Below, in pieces: positions 27,278 to 35,389 of a DNA stretch of 64,000 nucleotides. Below the pieces are notes generated by a model. It did no database searches. It was given only the letters and a program-made list of their open reading frames with translations, and had not been told where the DNA came from. The stretch is from assembly GCF_019204025.1 (NCBI RefSeq), contig NZ_JAGSPB010000001.1, positions 992,001 to 1,056,000 on the forward strand. Reading direction: 5' to 3'. Position numbers and translations under genes: made by a program. Position 1 is the first letter of the stretch, and every line of letters starts with the position of its first letter. Source of the stretch: Erythrobacter ani (GTDB taxonomy: Bacteria; Pseudomonadota; Alphaproteobacteria; Sphingomonadales; Sphingomonadaceae).

Positions 27278-27673
27278 TCAGTTGAGGCGGATGTCGATAA
27301 CCTCGAAGGGAATCGTGCCGTTCCTGCGTTCGGTGATTGAGACCGGCGCCGCAAGGACGAAGGCGCAGTCTTCAAACCGCCCGATCGTGTCCTCAAAGCC
27401 CGCGTTCAGCTTTGTGACGAGCTGCCAACATGTTGCCGCTCTCGTCACGTAGCCGGAGCGATCCGGCTTGCTCGGCCAAAACCGTCGCATGGTAGAACGA
27501 AGCGGATTGAGAGAGTGGATATCGGCGTCGATATGGCCGCTCACTTTCAAGGGGAGCCGCAACAAGTAGGTTCGAACGGGAGAGCCGGTTGGCAGCTCAA
27601 TTGTCGGAGCATGTTCTAACCTGATGAGTCGCCACGGCATCGTCTGTAACCGGCTCCTGCTTGCAAACCGCAT
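27278..27673 (-). CDS. Conserved hypothetical protein, convergent with fixJ
   Basis: I do not recognise the family with confidence. The 131-residue product has RLIRLEHAPTIELPTGSPVRTYLLRLPLKVSGHID near the N-terminus, RRFWPSKPDRSGYV in the middle, and ends in a beta-rich stretch (IGRFEDCAFVLAAPVSITERRNGTIPFEVIDIRL). There is no signal peptide or membrane segment. An in-frame ATG at 27640 is the alternative start. The start at 27673 is preferred because an exact copy of the shared 19-mer regulatory element ends 61 bp upstream, the same distance as for the divergent gene at 27870. It is likely a regulon member of unknown function. Confidence 0.65.
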   Translation of the reverse strand: MRFASRSRLQTMPWRLIRLEHAPTIELPTGSPVRTYLLRLPLKVSGHIDADIHSLNPLRSTMRRFWPSKPDRSGYVTRAATCWQLVTKLNAGFEDTIGRFEDCAFVLAAPVSITERRNGTIPFEVIDIRLN

Positions 27674-27732
27674 CGACCCGGACGGAATATCCTGATCCAC
27701 AATTAACAATCGCACGAAAAAGTCAGAAATCG

Positions 27733-27751
27733 TTCCGGAAACCCCCGTAGT
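27733..27751 (-). promoter_or_regulatory. Island motif, inverted copy A of a 19-mer pair
   Basis: On the minus strand AACTACGGGGGTTTCCGGA is identical to the plus-strand copy at 27791-27809. The core CTACGGGGGTTTCCGG ends 61 bp before the ATG at 27673. Confidence 0.7.
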
Positions 27752-27790
27752 TTCCGATCGGGCAGATGGAATGGCGATGCGCCGCGCATG

Positions 27791-27809
27791 AACTACGGGG
27801 GTTTCCGGA
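27791..27809 (+). promoter_or_regulatory. Island motif, copy B of a 19-mer pair
   Basis: AACTACGGGGGTTTCCGGA here repeats copy A exactly but faces the other way. The core ends 61 bp before the ATG at 27870. Confidence 0.7.
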
Positions 27810-27869
27810 TGAGACCAATCCTCACGAACAGCGATACATCCAGCGTCGTAAGGAAAAGAGGATGCAACC

Positions 27870-28130
27870 ATGGCCGACGCCAATAAACGCAATTACACCC
27901 CCTTTTGGATCATCGTCATCGTGCTTCTTCTCATCTTGGGAACACTGGTGTTGTTTCGCGATGTCCTGACAGGTGGCGAGCGTGCATCGCAGGATGTTCA
28001 ACCACCTTCGGACGAATGGACCACTGCACCCGAAGGCGGCGTCGAAGTGAATCTTCCCGAAACGCCGATCCGCGCTGTCCGACCCGAAAGCGATTCTCCC
28101 GCAGAAAACGCATCGAACGACGAGGAATAG
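27870..28130 (+). CDS. Small single-span membrane protein
   Basis: The 86-residue protein has one membrane helix (FWIIVIVLLLILGTLVLF, residues 12-29) and an acidic, Pro-rich tail rich in Glu and Asp. No known domain is visible. It has a purine-rich region (AAGAGGA) upstream. It begins the transcription unit that contains the site-2 protease gene, which starts seven bases after its stop. A regulatory partner or substrate of that protease is possible, since site-2 proteases cleave single-span membrane proteins, but this is only inference from position. Confidence 0.75.
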   Translation: MADANKRNYTPFWIIVIVLLLILGTLVLFRDVLTGGERASQDVQPPSDEWTTAPEGGVEVNLPETPIRAVRPESDSPAENASNDEE

Positions 28131-28137
28131 CCTGGTC

Positions 28138-29250
28138 ATGCCACGGTCTTTCCCGATCGCGTCGATCAAAGGCACGGCGGTCCGACTGCATTGGACGTTT
28201 GTTCTGGTGCTCGCGCTCATCACGCTCATCGTTCTCATTTCCAACGGCGCCTTGGCAGCGGCCCAAGTATTCCTGCTTGTCAGCTTGGTTTTTGTCTGTG
28301 TGGTTTTGCATGAGTTTGGCCACATCACTGTTGCCCGCCAGTTCGGAATAGAAACCCCGGAGGTGATTTTGCTCCCCATGGGCGGGCTCGCAAAGCTCCA
28401 ACGAATTCCGAGCGATCCCAGACAGGAACTGGCGATCGCGATCGCAGGACCGGCAGTGAATTTCGCCCTGTTTGCGCTGCTCATACTCTTCCTTGGTCGC
28501 TGGCCCGATTGGGGCACTTTGGCAGGCCTCGCTCAAGGTGAGATAAATTTTGTGGAGCAGCTTGCGATCTTCAACCTCGTCGTCGGGCTGTTCAACTTGC
28601 TGCCGGCATTCCCGATGGATGGCGGACGTATTTTTAGAGCGCTGCTGGCCTTTGCCATGCCCCATCACAAAGCAACGCGTATCGCTGCTCGTGTGGGTCA
28701 GGCATTAGCGGTCGTACTCGGGGTCGTAGGGCTGATGGCCGGCAACGTTGTGCTCGCCGCGATTGCGGTATTCGTTTTTCTGGCCGCCACATCAGAGGCG
28801 AACCTTGAAAAAATCCGGCATGCAATCGGCGGCACGCCGGTTCGCAACGTGATGGTCACGGGGCAGGCTCAGTTCTTGGTGACGGACCATATAGGCAAGG
28901 CCGCCGACGCGATCCTCGCGTCCGACAATGAGGAATTTCCCGTTCTCGAACTCGACGGTAGGCTAGCGGGATTTGTCCTGCGTGCCGACGTCCTCGAAAG
29001 TATAGGCGATGCCGGTCCGGAGGCTTCCATCTGCACGATCATGCGCACAGACCTGCCGGTCGTATCCTTGCAGCACCGGGCAGAAAAAGTGGCGGAGACG
29101 ATAGCAGGAGGAGCGCCGATTGTTGGCGTGATCGATAGTCGGGGGCGATTCGCTGGATTGGTGAATTGGCGAAACCTGCTCGATGCGCTGGCGATCGACG
29201 AAGCTCTGAGACAGCAGCATCGAAATAGGCAAACGCGCTTTCCACTATAG
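28138..29250 (+). CDS. Site-2 protease (M50) with C-terminal CBS domains
   Basis: This 370-residue intramembrane metalloprotease has HEFGH (H58, E59, H62) in a membrane helix. The second zinc-binding element is NLLPAFPMDGGRIF with D161, and further helices extend to about residue 215. Two CBS domains fill about 232-355 (VRNVMVTGQAQFLVTD..., ICTIMRTDLPVVSLQ...). CBS pairs bind adenosine nucleotides and could tune proteolysis to ATP/AMP. It cuts membrane-bound substrates, often anti-sigma factors. Its partner gene lies just upstream and both share the island motif. M. tuberculosis Rv2626c, a CBS protein, is a strong hypoxia-response protein. Confidence 0.92.
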   Translation: MPRSFPIASIKGTAVRLHWTFVLVLALITLIVLISNGALAAAQVFLLVSLVFVCVVLHEFGHITVARQFGIETPEVILLPMGGLAKLQRIPSDPRQELAIAIAGPAVNFALFALLILFLGRWPDWGTLAGLAQGEINFVEQLAIFNLVVGLFNLLPAFPMDGGRIFRALLAFAMPHHKATRIAARVGQALAVVLGVVGLMAGNVVLAAIAVFVFLAATSEANLEKIRHAIGGTPVRNVMVTGQAQFLVTDHIGKAADAILASDNEEFPVLELDGRLAGFVLRADVLESIGDAGPEASICTIMRTDLPVVSLQHRAEKVAETIAGGAPIVGVIDSRGRFAGLVNWRNLLDALAIDEALRQQHRNRQTRFPL

Positions 29251-29276
29251 CTGTGGAACCCACGCTCCTTTTTGGA

Positions 29277-29903
29277 CTACTCGCCCTCCGCAAGCACATT
29301 GAGCTGACATGCATTCAGAATCTGCAAGCGGTCCCTGGAAGGCACCGCGATGACGCCCTCGTCGCGCAATCTGCGTAACGTTCGGCAAACCGTTTCTGGC
29401 GATGTTCCGAGATAGGAAGCCATATCACCCTGGGGGATGGAGAAGTCCAGCATACCATCCGCGAGTTCAAGGCGTTGGCTCAAATAAGTCAGAAAAGCAG
29501 CGACACGCGCTTGTACTCCAACACGACCAAGGATCAGGCTACGCGCTATGAACGCCTTTTCCTCTTGCCAGATGGCCTTCGCGATCGCCTCAGGTTCACT
29601 ATCGTGGACTGGAAAGCCCGTTTGCAATCGCTGTGAGGCATGAGGAACAAAGCGCAGGCCCCTGACGGCTTCGACCGAATAGCGGTGCGAGCTGCACAAC
29701 GGTAAACCGATGAAGTCTCCGGCAAAGAAGAACGCCAATATCTGTCGGTATCCATCGGCTGAATAGTCGACTGCCCGCGCAATACCGCTGCGGATTTCGA
29801 GGGTCTGGTCGCAGGAGTCACCCTGCTCGATCACGGTTTCTCCATCGCGCGCCGGGAGAGAAACTGCACGGTCCAGAAGGGCAACGCCAATCTCTTGATA
29901 CAT
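29277..29903 (-). CDS. Crp/Fnr-family regulator (FixK-like)
   Basis: The 208-residue regulator has a cyclic-nucleotide-binding-like beta-roll (about 15-120) and a C-terminal winged helix with ASYLGTSPETVCRTLRRLRDEG. The recognition helix ETVCR resembles FNR/FixK ETxSR but has Cys in place of the usual Ser. There is no N-terminal cluster of four cysteines, so it is not a [4Fe-4S] FNR sensor. It is more like FixK, controlled at transcription. GAGG lies six bases before ATG 29903; an ATG at 29909 and a TTG at 29915 are alternatives. The motif at 29969-29984 places it downstream of FixLJ, the classic FixLJ-K cascade (inference). Confidence 0.88.
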   Translation of the reverse strand: MYQEIGVALLDRAVSLPARDGETVIEQGDSCDQTLEIRSGIARAVDYSADGYRQILAFFFAGDFIGLPLCSSHRYSVEAVRGLRFVPHASQRLQTGFPVHDSEPEAIAKAIWQEEKAFIARSLILGRVGVQARVAAFLTYLSQRLELADGMLDFSIPQGDMASYLGTSPETVCRTLRRLRDEGVIAVPSRDRLQILNACQLNVLAEGE

Positions 29904-29968
29904 CGTCATCCTCAAATCTTTGCTTCGATAGAGATGAGACTAGAGGCTGCGTTCCCTGTGGTGGGATC

Positions 29969-29984
29969 GGTGAATGTACGTAAT
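29969..29984 (-). promoter_or_regulatory. Island motif before the Crp/Fnr gene
   Basis: On the minus strand ATTACGTACATTCACC ends 65 bp before ATG 29903. It faces away from the copy at 30029 that serves the RNase operon. Confidence 0.6.
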
Positions 29985-30028
29985 TCTGCGCAATCTTTAC
30001 CGCCGGCCCCTCAAAGAACATCGGGGGA

Positions 30029-30045
30029 TTTACGGATATTCGCCT
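30029..30045 (+). promoter_or_regulatory. Island motif before the RNase/AMP-phosphorylase operon
   Basis: ATTTACGGATATTCGCC ends 63 bp before the proposed ATC start at 30109, within the normal spacing of the other copies. Confidence 0.65.
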
Positions 30046-30108
30046 CGGCCAAGAGGTGTTCTGCACCTTGCTCGATAGTCGGCAACACATGTTGGCAGGA
30101 GGTTTGCT

Positions 30109-31467
30109 ATCGTTGATCTGACTTTTCTTGGTGCCGCCGATACGGTCACGGGCTCGAAGTTCCTTGTCGAGACTGCGCACCGCAAGGTGCTGGTCGATTG
30201 CGGCCTTTTCCAAGGCTACAAGGTCCTGCGGTCGCGCAACTGGAACCCTTTGCCGGTTGATCCCGCCAGCATTGACGCCGTGGTGCTTACACACGCGCAT
30301 CTCGATCATTCGGGATACTTACCGCTGCTGGTAAAGAACGGTTTTTCCGGCAAGGTTTTCTGCACCAGAGGAACCCGCGCACTATGCGGCCTGCTGCTGC
30401 CCGATAGCGGGTACCTGCTCGAAGCGGACGCGCGCTATGCAAACCGCCGCGGTTTCAGCCAGCACAAGCCGGCGCTGCCGCTGTATACCAAAGAAGATGC
30501 GGTCCGCTCACTCAAATCCTTTTCCCCGCAAAAAATCGGAAAACGCATCGCGGTCACGGACAATTGTTCGATCATCTTCCGCTATGCAGGACACATCCTT
30601 GGCGCTGCGACTGTCGAGATGCTGGTTGATGGCAAGCGCATTGTCTTTTCGGGCGACATTGGGCGGTACGACGACCCTCTCATGTTCGATCCGGAACCGG
30701 TGCCCGAGGCGGATTATCTCTTGGTCGAGTCCACCTATGGCGACCGGCTCCACCCTGGTTTGTCACCACAGCAGGAACTCGAGAATGTCATTACCCGCAC
30801 CGTTGCTCGCGGCGGCAGCGTTATCATCCCTTCATTTGCTGTCGGGCGCGCGCAAGCATTGCTTTTTCATATCAATGCTATTCGCCAGCGGGGCGCCCTT
30901 CCCGATGTCCCCGTCTACCTCGACAGCCCGATGGCGTGCAGCGCAACCGATCTGTTTTGCCAGCACGCCGAGGACCATCGGCTGAGCGCCGCGCATTGCC
31001 GCGATGCGTGGGACGACGTGATTTACACTCGCGATGTGGAGCACTCGAAGCGGCTCGATACCGAGCCAGGGTCCAAGATCATCATTTCGGCAAGCGGAAT
31101 GGTAACCGGTGGACGGATCCTGCACCGTCTTAAGCGGTACGCTCCCGACCATCGCAGCACGATCGTGATGGCAGGATACCAAGCAGGCGGCACCAGAGGG
31201 GCGGCGCTGTTGAACGGGGCCGAGGCGATAAAGATCCACGGCGATTACGTGCCGGTCAGGGCTGAAGTGGTTTCGCTCGATATGCTTTCCGCCCATGCCG
31301 ATCAGCACGAATTGCTACGCTGGTTGGGCGGCTTCAAAACTCCACCGAGCCGATGTTTTGTCGTGCATGGCGAAGCGGAATCGGCTGATCGATTTCGACT
31401 GAAGATCGCGGAGCAATTCGGCTGGGAGACGCGTGTTCCAGAGCACGGTGAACGCGTGCAACTGTGA
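30109..31467 (+). CDS. Metallo-beta-lactamase/beta-CASP ribonuclease, probable ATC start
   Basis: The 452-residue protein has the metal motif THAHLDH (H62, H64, D66, H67), GDIGRYDD, a beta-CASP domain (about 205-330) and the closing RMMBL elements ISASGMVTGGRI, SAHADQ and FVVHGE. It belongs to the CPSF/beta-CASP RNA exonuclease-endonuclease group. The family begins with FLGAA-TVTGSK, and that segment is in frame here upstream of the first standard start, a GTG at 30187. After the in-frame stop at 30076 the only plausible earlier start is ATC at 30109, with a perfect AGGAGG (30097-30102) six bases before it. It overlaps the next gene (ATGA). Confidence 0.88.
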   Translation: MVDLTFLGAADTVTGSKFLVETAHRKVLVDCGLFQGYKVLRSRNWNPLPVDPASIDAVVLTHAHLDHSGYLPLLVKNGFSGKVFCTRGTRALCGLLLPDSGYLLEADARYANRRGFSQHKPALPLYTKEDAVRSLKSFSPQKIGKRIAVTDNCSIIFRYAGHILGAATVEMLVDGKRIVFSGDIGRYDDPLMFDPEPVPEADYLLVESTYGDRLHPGLSPQQELENVITRTVARGGSVIIPSFAVGRAQALLFHINAIRQRGALPDVPVYLDSPMACSATDLFCQHAEDHRLSAAHCRDAWDDVIYTRDVEHSKRLDTEPGSKIIISASGMVTGGRILHRLKRYAPDHRSTIVMAGYQAGGTRGAALLNGAEAIKIHGDYVPVRAEVVSLDMLSAHADQHELLRWLGGFKTPPSRCFVVHGEAESADRFRLKIAEQFGWETRVPEHGERVQL

Positions 31468-33008
31468 TGAGCCGTCCTTTCATGAACCCCGACTTGGATC
31501 GTCAGCGCGAGCTCGTGCCACTCAAAGCCAAGCGATTGAAATTGCATACGCAGCGTGAAGCCATCGCCATTGTGAACCGCAACTGCACCGTGGCGCGATC
31601 CGAAGGCCTGACTGAGCGCGCGCGCGTAGAATTACGCGGCCGTGAACGGCAGGCGATCGCGCGGCTATATCAGGTTGAAAACACAGTGGTCGCGATCGAT
31701 GAAATCGGCCTTTCTGAAACTGCATGGCGAATGCTGGGGCTTTCACAAGGCGACAGCATCACCCTTCATCACCCGCGCAGCGTCGACTCCATGGCTGGCG
31801 TGCGCAGCAAGGTCTATGGCCACAGACTCAGCTCAAGCGATGCGACAGCCATTTTTCGCGATATTGTCGAAGGTAGGCTGTCTGACGTGCAGATTTCCGC
31901 GTTTATCGCCTCACTGGCCAGCCAGCCTCCGGATGTCAGCGAGATCGTCGCGCTCACGCGGGCGATGGTGGCGATCGGCGACCGGCTCGTTTGGCCCGGC
32001 GATGTGATCGTCGACAAGCATTGTGTCGGCGGGCTGCCTGGCAATCGGACCACACCGATTGTTGTTGCGATTGTCGCAGCTGCCGGGCTGACAATACCCA
32101 AGACCTCTTCGCGTGCGATCACATCTCCCGCTGGAACCGCTGACACTATGGCGACCATGACGCGCGTCGATCTGAGCGGCGAGGAAATGCGTGGCGTTGT
32201 CGAACAGGAGGGCGGCTGCATGGTCTGGGGCGGCGGAGTTGAGCTTTCCCCGGCGGATGACCTACTGATCAGGATCGAGCGCGAACTGGAACTCGACTGC
32301 ACATCGCAAATGGTCGCATCGGTGATGTCGAAGAAGATCGCCGCCGGGTCCACACATATTCTGATCGACATGCCCGTGGGACGAACTGCCAAAGTGAGAT
32401 CGCGAGCCGATGCAGAAGAGCTCTCCGCATTCATGAAAGGAGTCGGAGAAGCCTTCGGACTGTCTGTCGAAACTGTCGTCTCCGATGGCTCGCAGCCAGT
32501 CGGGGATGGCATCGGGCCTGCTCTCGAAGCGCGCGACGTCCTTGCTGTGCTTGAATGTGATCGCAGCGCACCGCGAGAATTGCGTCAACGGGCGATCGTC
32601 CTCGCCGCGATTATCCTGGAAATGGGAAGCGCGTGCCCTCCCGGTAGCGGAAAAACGACCGCTACAGCGCTGATCGACAATGGCGGGGCTTTCAAAAAGT
32701 TCGTGGCGATCTGCGAAGCCCAAGGCGACTTTCGCCGGCCCGTGCTTGCGGCGTATCAGCATGTCATCGAAGTCATGCGAAGCGGACGCATCGCCTCGGT
32801 CGATAATCGTCGTCTGGCTCGCCTTGCAAAGCTCGTCGGTGCTCCGCGCTCACCGTCCGCCGGCCTCCAGCTCCACGTGAATATTGGCGACCCCATCGAG
32901 ATTGGTCAGCCACTTATCACGCTCCACAGTGAAAGCATCGGCGAGCTTCAATATGCCCTCGACTATTATCGGGCAAACACTGACCTGATCGAGGAAAGGG
33001 CACGATGA
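31464..33008 (+). CDS. AMP phosphorylase/thymidine phosphorylase-family enzyme
   Basis: This 514-residue protein has the extra N-terminal domain (about 1-90) and the KHCVGGLPGNRTTPI phosphate-binding segment, plus KTSSRAITSPAGTADTM, typical of archaeal-type AMP phosphorylases. These are longer than the roughly 440-residue DeoA. The reaction would be NMP + phosphate to base + ribose 1,5-bisphosphate. The second half carries DGSQPVGDGIGPALEARDVL and a C-terminal alpha/beta domain. ATG overlaps the RNase gene, and its stop overlaps the PRPP-synthase-like gene. Specificity (AMP versus thymidine) cannot be proven from sequence alone, but the N-terminal extension favours NMP. Confidence 0.85.
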   Translation: MMSRPFMNPDLDRQRELVPLKAKRLKLHTQREAIAIVNRNCTVARSEGLTERARVELRGRERQAIARLYQVENTVVAIDEIGLSETAWRMLGLSQGDSITLHHPRSVDSMAGVRSKVYGHRLSSSDATAIFRDIVEGRLSDVQISAFIASLASQPPDVSEIVALTRAMVAIGDRLVWPGDVIVDKHCVGGLPGNRTTPIVVAIVAAAGLTIPKTSSRAITSPAGTADTMATMTRVDLSGEEMRGVVEQEGGCMVWGGGVELSPADDLLIRIERELELDCTSQMVASVMSKKIAAGSTHILIDMPVGRTAKVRSRADAEELSAFMKGVGEAFGLSVETVVSDGSQPVGDGIGPALEARDVLAVLECDRSAPRELRQRAIVLAAIILEMGSACPPGSGKTTATALIDNGGAFKKFVAICEAQGDFRRPVLAAYQHVIEVMRSGRIASVDNRRLARLAKLVGAPRSPSAGLQLHVNIGDPIEIGQPLITLHSESIGELQYALDYYRANTDLIEERAR

Positions 33009-33916
33009 AACCTCTACTATTTTCGCTGCATGCGGCGGATGGGCTGCGGCAGAGCATTCTCGCCAACGCCGCGCTTGAGGAAGGCGTCATCACACATCGC
33101 CGGTTTCCCGATGGGGAAAGTTACGTTCGGCTCGATACGCCAGTTTCCGATCGCGATGTCGTCTTGCTTTGCAGCCTCGATAATCCGGACGTGCGCCTCA
33201 TGACGCTCTTGCTCGCTGCCGATGCAGCGCGTCAACAGGGTGCTCGGCAGGTGGGCCTGATCGCGCCTTATCTTGCGTATATGCGTCAGGATCAGGCCTT
33301 TTCGGACGGCGAAGCTGTTTCTGCGAAAAGCTTCGCATCGATCCTCTCACGACATTTCGATTGGCTGGTGACACTTGAGCCGCATCTTCACCGGATCGCG
33401 AACCTGGCCGATCTATTCTGCATCCCTGCCCGCGCCGCGCCGGCCTCTGGCCCAATCGCAAAATGGATCGAAGCCCATGTCGTTAGCCCTTATCTCATCG
33501 GACCCGACAGCGAGAGCGCGCCGTGGATCAAGCGGATCGCCACGCGGATTGGCGCTCCATTTGCCGTATTCGAGAAGCAGCGCCTGGGTGATCGCGAGGT
33601 GCGGATCAGCGGATCGGTCGAAGGCTTGCTACCCGAAATGACACCCGTCATTGTCGACGATATCGTCTCCAGCGGTGGCACGATGGCCAAGGTCATCGAG
33701 CGGGCAGCGCGCGATGCCGGCAAGCCCGCGATTTATATCGCAGTCCATGTGCTGGCCAAGCAACCGCCGAACAGCGTGCGCAATTCTCGCGCATTCGCCA
33801 GACTGATCAGTTGCAACAGCGTGGCCCATCCGAGCAACGCGATCGACATTGCCGCACCGCTCCTTGCAGAGGCTCAAGAGCTGATTGCACGAGCCAGCGC
33901 TCGTAAAGTTCCGTGA
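33005..33916 (+). CDS. Ribose-phosphate diphosphokinase (PRPP synthase)-family protein
   Basis: The 303-residue protein has RRFPDGESYVRL (ribose/ATP region, FPDGE), APYLAYMRQDQAF (flexible catalytic loop, PYxxYxRQD), EPHLHR where housekeeping enzymes have DLHxxQ, and the PRPP loop VIVDDIVSSGGTM. It is a divergent paralogue of Prs (about 310 aa), not obviously the housekeeping copy. It may make PRPP from ribose 5-phosphate, or act on ribose 1,5-bisphosphate or run in reverse to recover ATP; these are inferences from its place after the AMP-phosphorylase-like gene. Both ends overlap neighbours by four bases. Confidence 0.87.
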   Translation: MKPLLFSLHAADGLRQSILANAALEEGVITHRRFPDGESYVRLDTPVSDRDVVLLCSLDNPDVRLMTLLLAADAARQQGARQVGLIAPYLAYMRQDQAFSDGEAVSAKSFASILSRHFDWLVTLEPHLHRIANLADLFCIPARAAPASGPIAKWIEAHVVSPYLIGPDSESAPWIKRIATRIGAPFAVFEKQRLGDREVRISGSVEGLLPEMTPVIVDDIVSSGGTMAKVIERAARDAGKPAIYIAVHVLAKQPPNSVRNSRAFARLISCNSVAHPSNAIDIAAPLLAEAQELIARASARKVP

Positions 33917-35169
33917 TTGAGCAAGCTGATGCGTGGCTTCCGATGCTCGGCGCGACTGCGGTAGGCCTGCTGGTTGGCATAGAGCGCGGATGGACTCTGC
34001 GGAACCGCAAGGACGGCCAGCGCGCTGCAGGCGTTCGTACATTTATAGTGCTGGCCATCGCTGGTGGGATCGCGGGTCTTCTGGCGCGGTATCAGGCCGA
34101 ATTGATTGGCTTTTCGATAATCGCTTTGCTGGGGCTGGTCGTTGCACTTGCGTACGCACATGAAGCGCGGGTTACAGGCCAAGCGGACGCAACAAGCGCG
34201 GTGGCGGCACTTGCAACCCTTGGCCTCGGCTTTCTCTCCGGTTTTGGTTCGCCGGAGATCGCGGTCGCATTCAGCGCGCTGGTGACTATGGTGCTGGCAC
34301 TGCGAATAGAAACGCACCGCTGGATCACCAATCTTGACGAAGCGGATCTTAAAGCTGCGGTTCGCTTCGCCGTCATCGCACTGGCTGTCCGACCCTTCCT
34401 GCCAGATCGTGATATGGGACCGTTCGATGCATGGAACCTGCAAGACCTCTGGCTTGTGGTCATCCTTGTGACGGGTTTCTCATTTCTCGGATATGTCGCG
34501 GACCGCGCCATTGGCGCGAGGCATGGCACAATCCTGACCGCGTTTATCGGGGGAGCCTATTCCTCGACCGCCGTAACGCAATCATTGTCCCAGCGGCTGC
34601 GAGACGAGAATGCCACTGGCGTCGAATGCAGCGGCATCGTTCTGGCCAGCGCGGTAATGTATGTGCGGGTGTTGCTTCTGGTGCTCGTACTGGCACCGCG
34701 CCTGATTATTCCTTTCGCGACGGTTATACTGCCCCCTCTGCTTGTCACATGGGCTGCGGGGGTGCGGCTTTGGCGCGGAAAAGGCGATGGCAAGCGGACG
34801 ACTCTGCCCACGAACCCTATTGCGCTGCTTCCAGCGCTCGGTTTCGTGATTTTCGTGGCTGTGGCGGCAGTCGCGGCGCGCTGGGGGTTGGATCGCTTCG
34901 GCGAACAGGGAATAGCCGTCATGCTGTTCATGATGGGTTCGATGGATGTCGATGTAGCGATCGTGACCGCCGGTGGCCTGCCCGCGGAGGCTGTGTCACC
35001 TTGGCTCGCAGCCATCGCGCTCGCAGGTACGATCCTTGCCAACATGTCCGTGAAGCTCGGGATCGCGCTGGTGAACGGAGGCCGACGCTCGCATCCTGCT
35101 GCGAAGGCGCTGGCGCTCAGCATGCTCGCGCTCGCTCTGAGTATTGCCTTTTGGTGGCACCAATCGTGA
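33913..35169 (+). CDS. MgtC/SapB and DUF4010 membrane protein
   Basis: This 418-residue protein begins with the MgtC-like domain (about 1-140; GLLVGIERGWTLR, GVRTFIVLAIAGGIAG). A DUF4010 half of about eight further membrane helices follows (FLGYVADRAIGARHGTILTAFIGGAYSSTAVTQSL; GSMDVDVAIVTAGG). MgtC proteins help survival in low Mg2+ and inhibit ATP synthase in Salmonella; the DUF4010 fusion is common but uncharacterised. It starts at a GTG overlapping the PRPP-synthase-like stop and ends the operon. With RNA and nucleotide breakdown upstream, coping with released Mg2+ and phosphate is an attractive but unproven role. Confidence 0.87.
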   Translation: MIEQADAWLPMLGATAVGLLVGIERGWTLRNRKDGQRAAGVRTFIVLAIAGGIAGLLARYQAELIGFSIIALLGLVVALAYAHEARVTGQADATSAVAALATLGLGFLSGFGSPEIAVAFSALVTMVLALRIETHRWITNLDEADLKAAVRFAVIALAVRPFLPDRDMGPFDAWNLQDLWLVVILVTGFSFLGYVADRAIGARHGTILTAFIGGAYSSTAVTQSLSQRLRDENATGVECSGIVLASAVMYVRVLLLVLVLAPRLIIPFATVILPPLLVTWAAGVRLWRGKGDGKRTTLPTNPIALLPALGFVIFVAVAAVAARWGLDRFGEQGIAVMLFMMGSMDVDVAIVTAGGLPAEAVSPWLAAIALAGTILANMSVKLGIALVNGGRRSHPAAKALALSMLALALSIAFWWHQS

Positions 35170-35187
35170 CACTTTCGCATCCCGTGC

Positions 35188-35201
35188 TTGATATCCGTCA
35201 A
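35188..35201 (+). promoter_or_regulatory. FNR/FixK-type box
   Basis: TTGATATCCGTCAA matches the TTGAT-N4-ATCAA consensus at nine of the ten fixed bases. A possible -10 element (CATAAG/ATAAGA, 35223-35229) lies where a class II activated promoter would have it. No convincing gene follows on the plus strand, so its target is unclear. Confidence 0.5.
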
Positions 35202-35389
35202 GTGGCGACGCGCGGCTCATGCCATAAGAGGATTGCTGATTGGCGAGTAACCGCAAGGAAACGATGACCCACTCAGATAGGCCCGTAGCAACCGGATTAT
35301 GAAACCGCTCGCAAGAGGGGAGTAATATGAAGGATTGTTACGGGCCGACTGCATTTCCAGCACATCCGCGAAGACGCCCGACACGCGAC

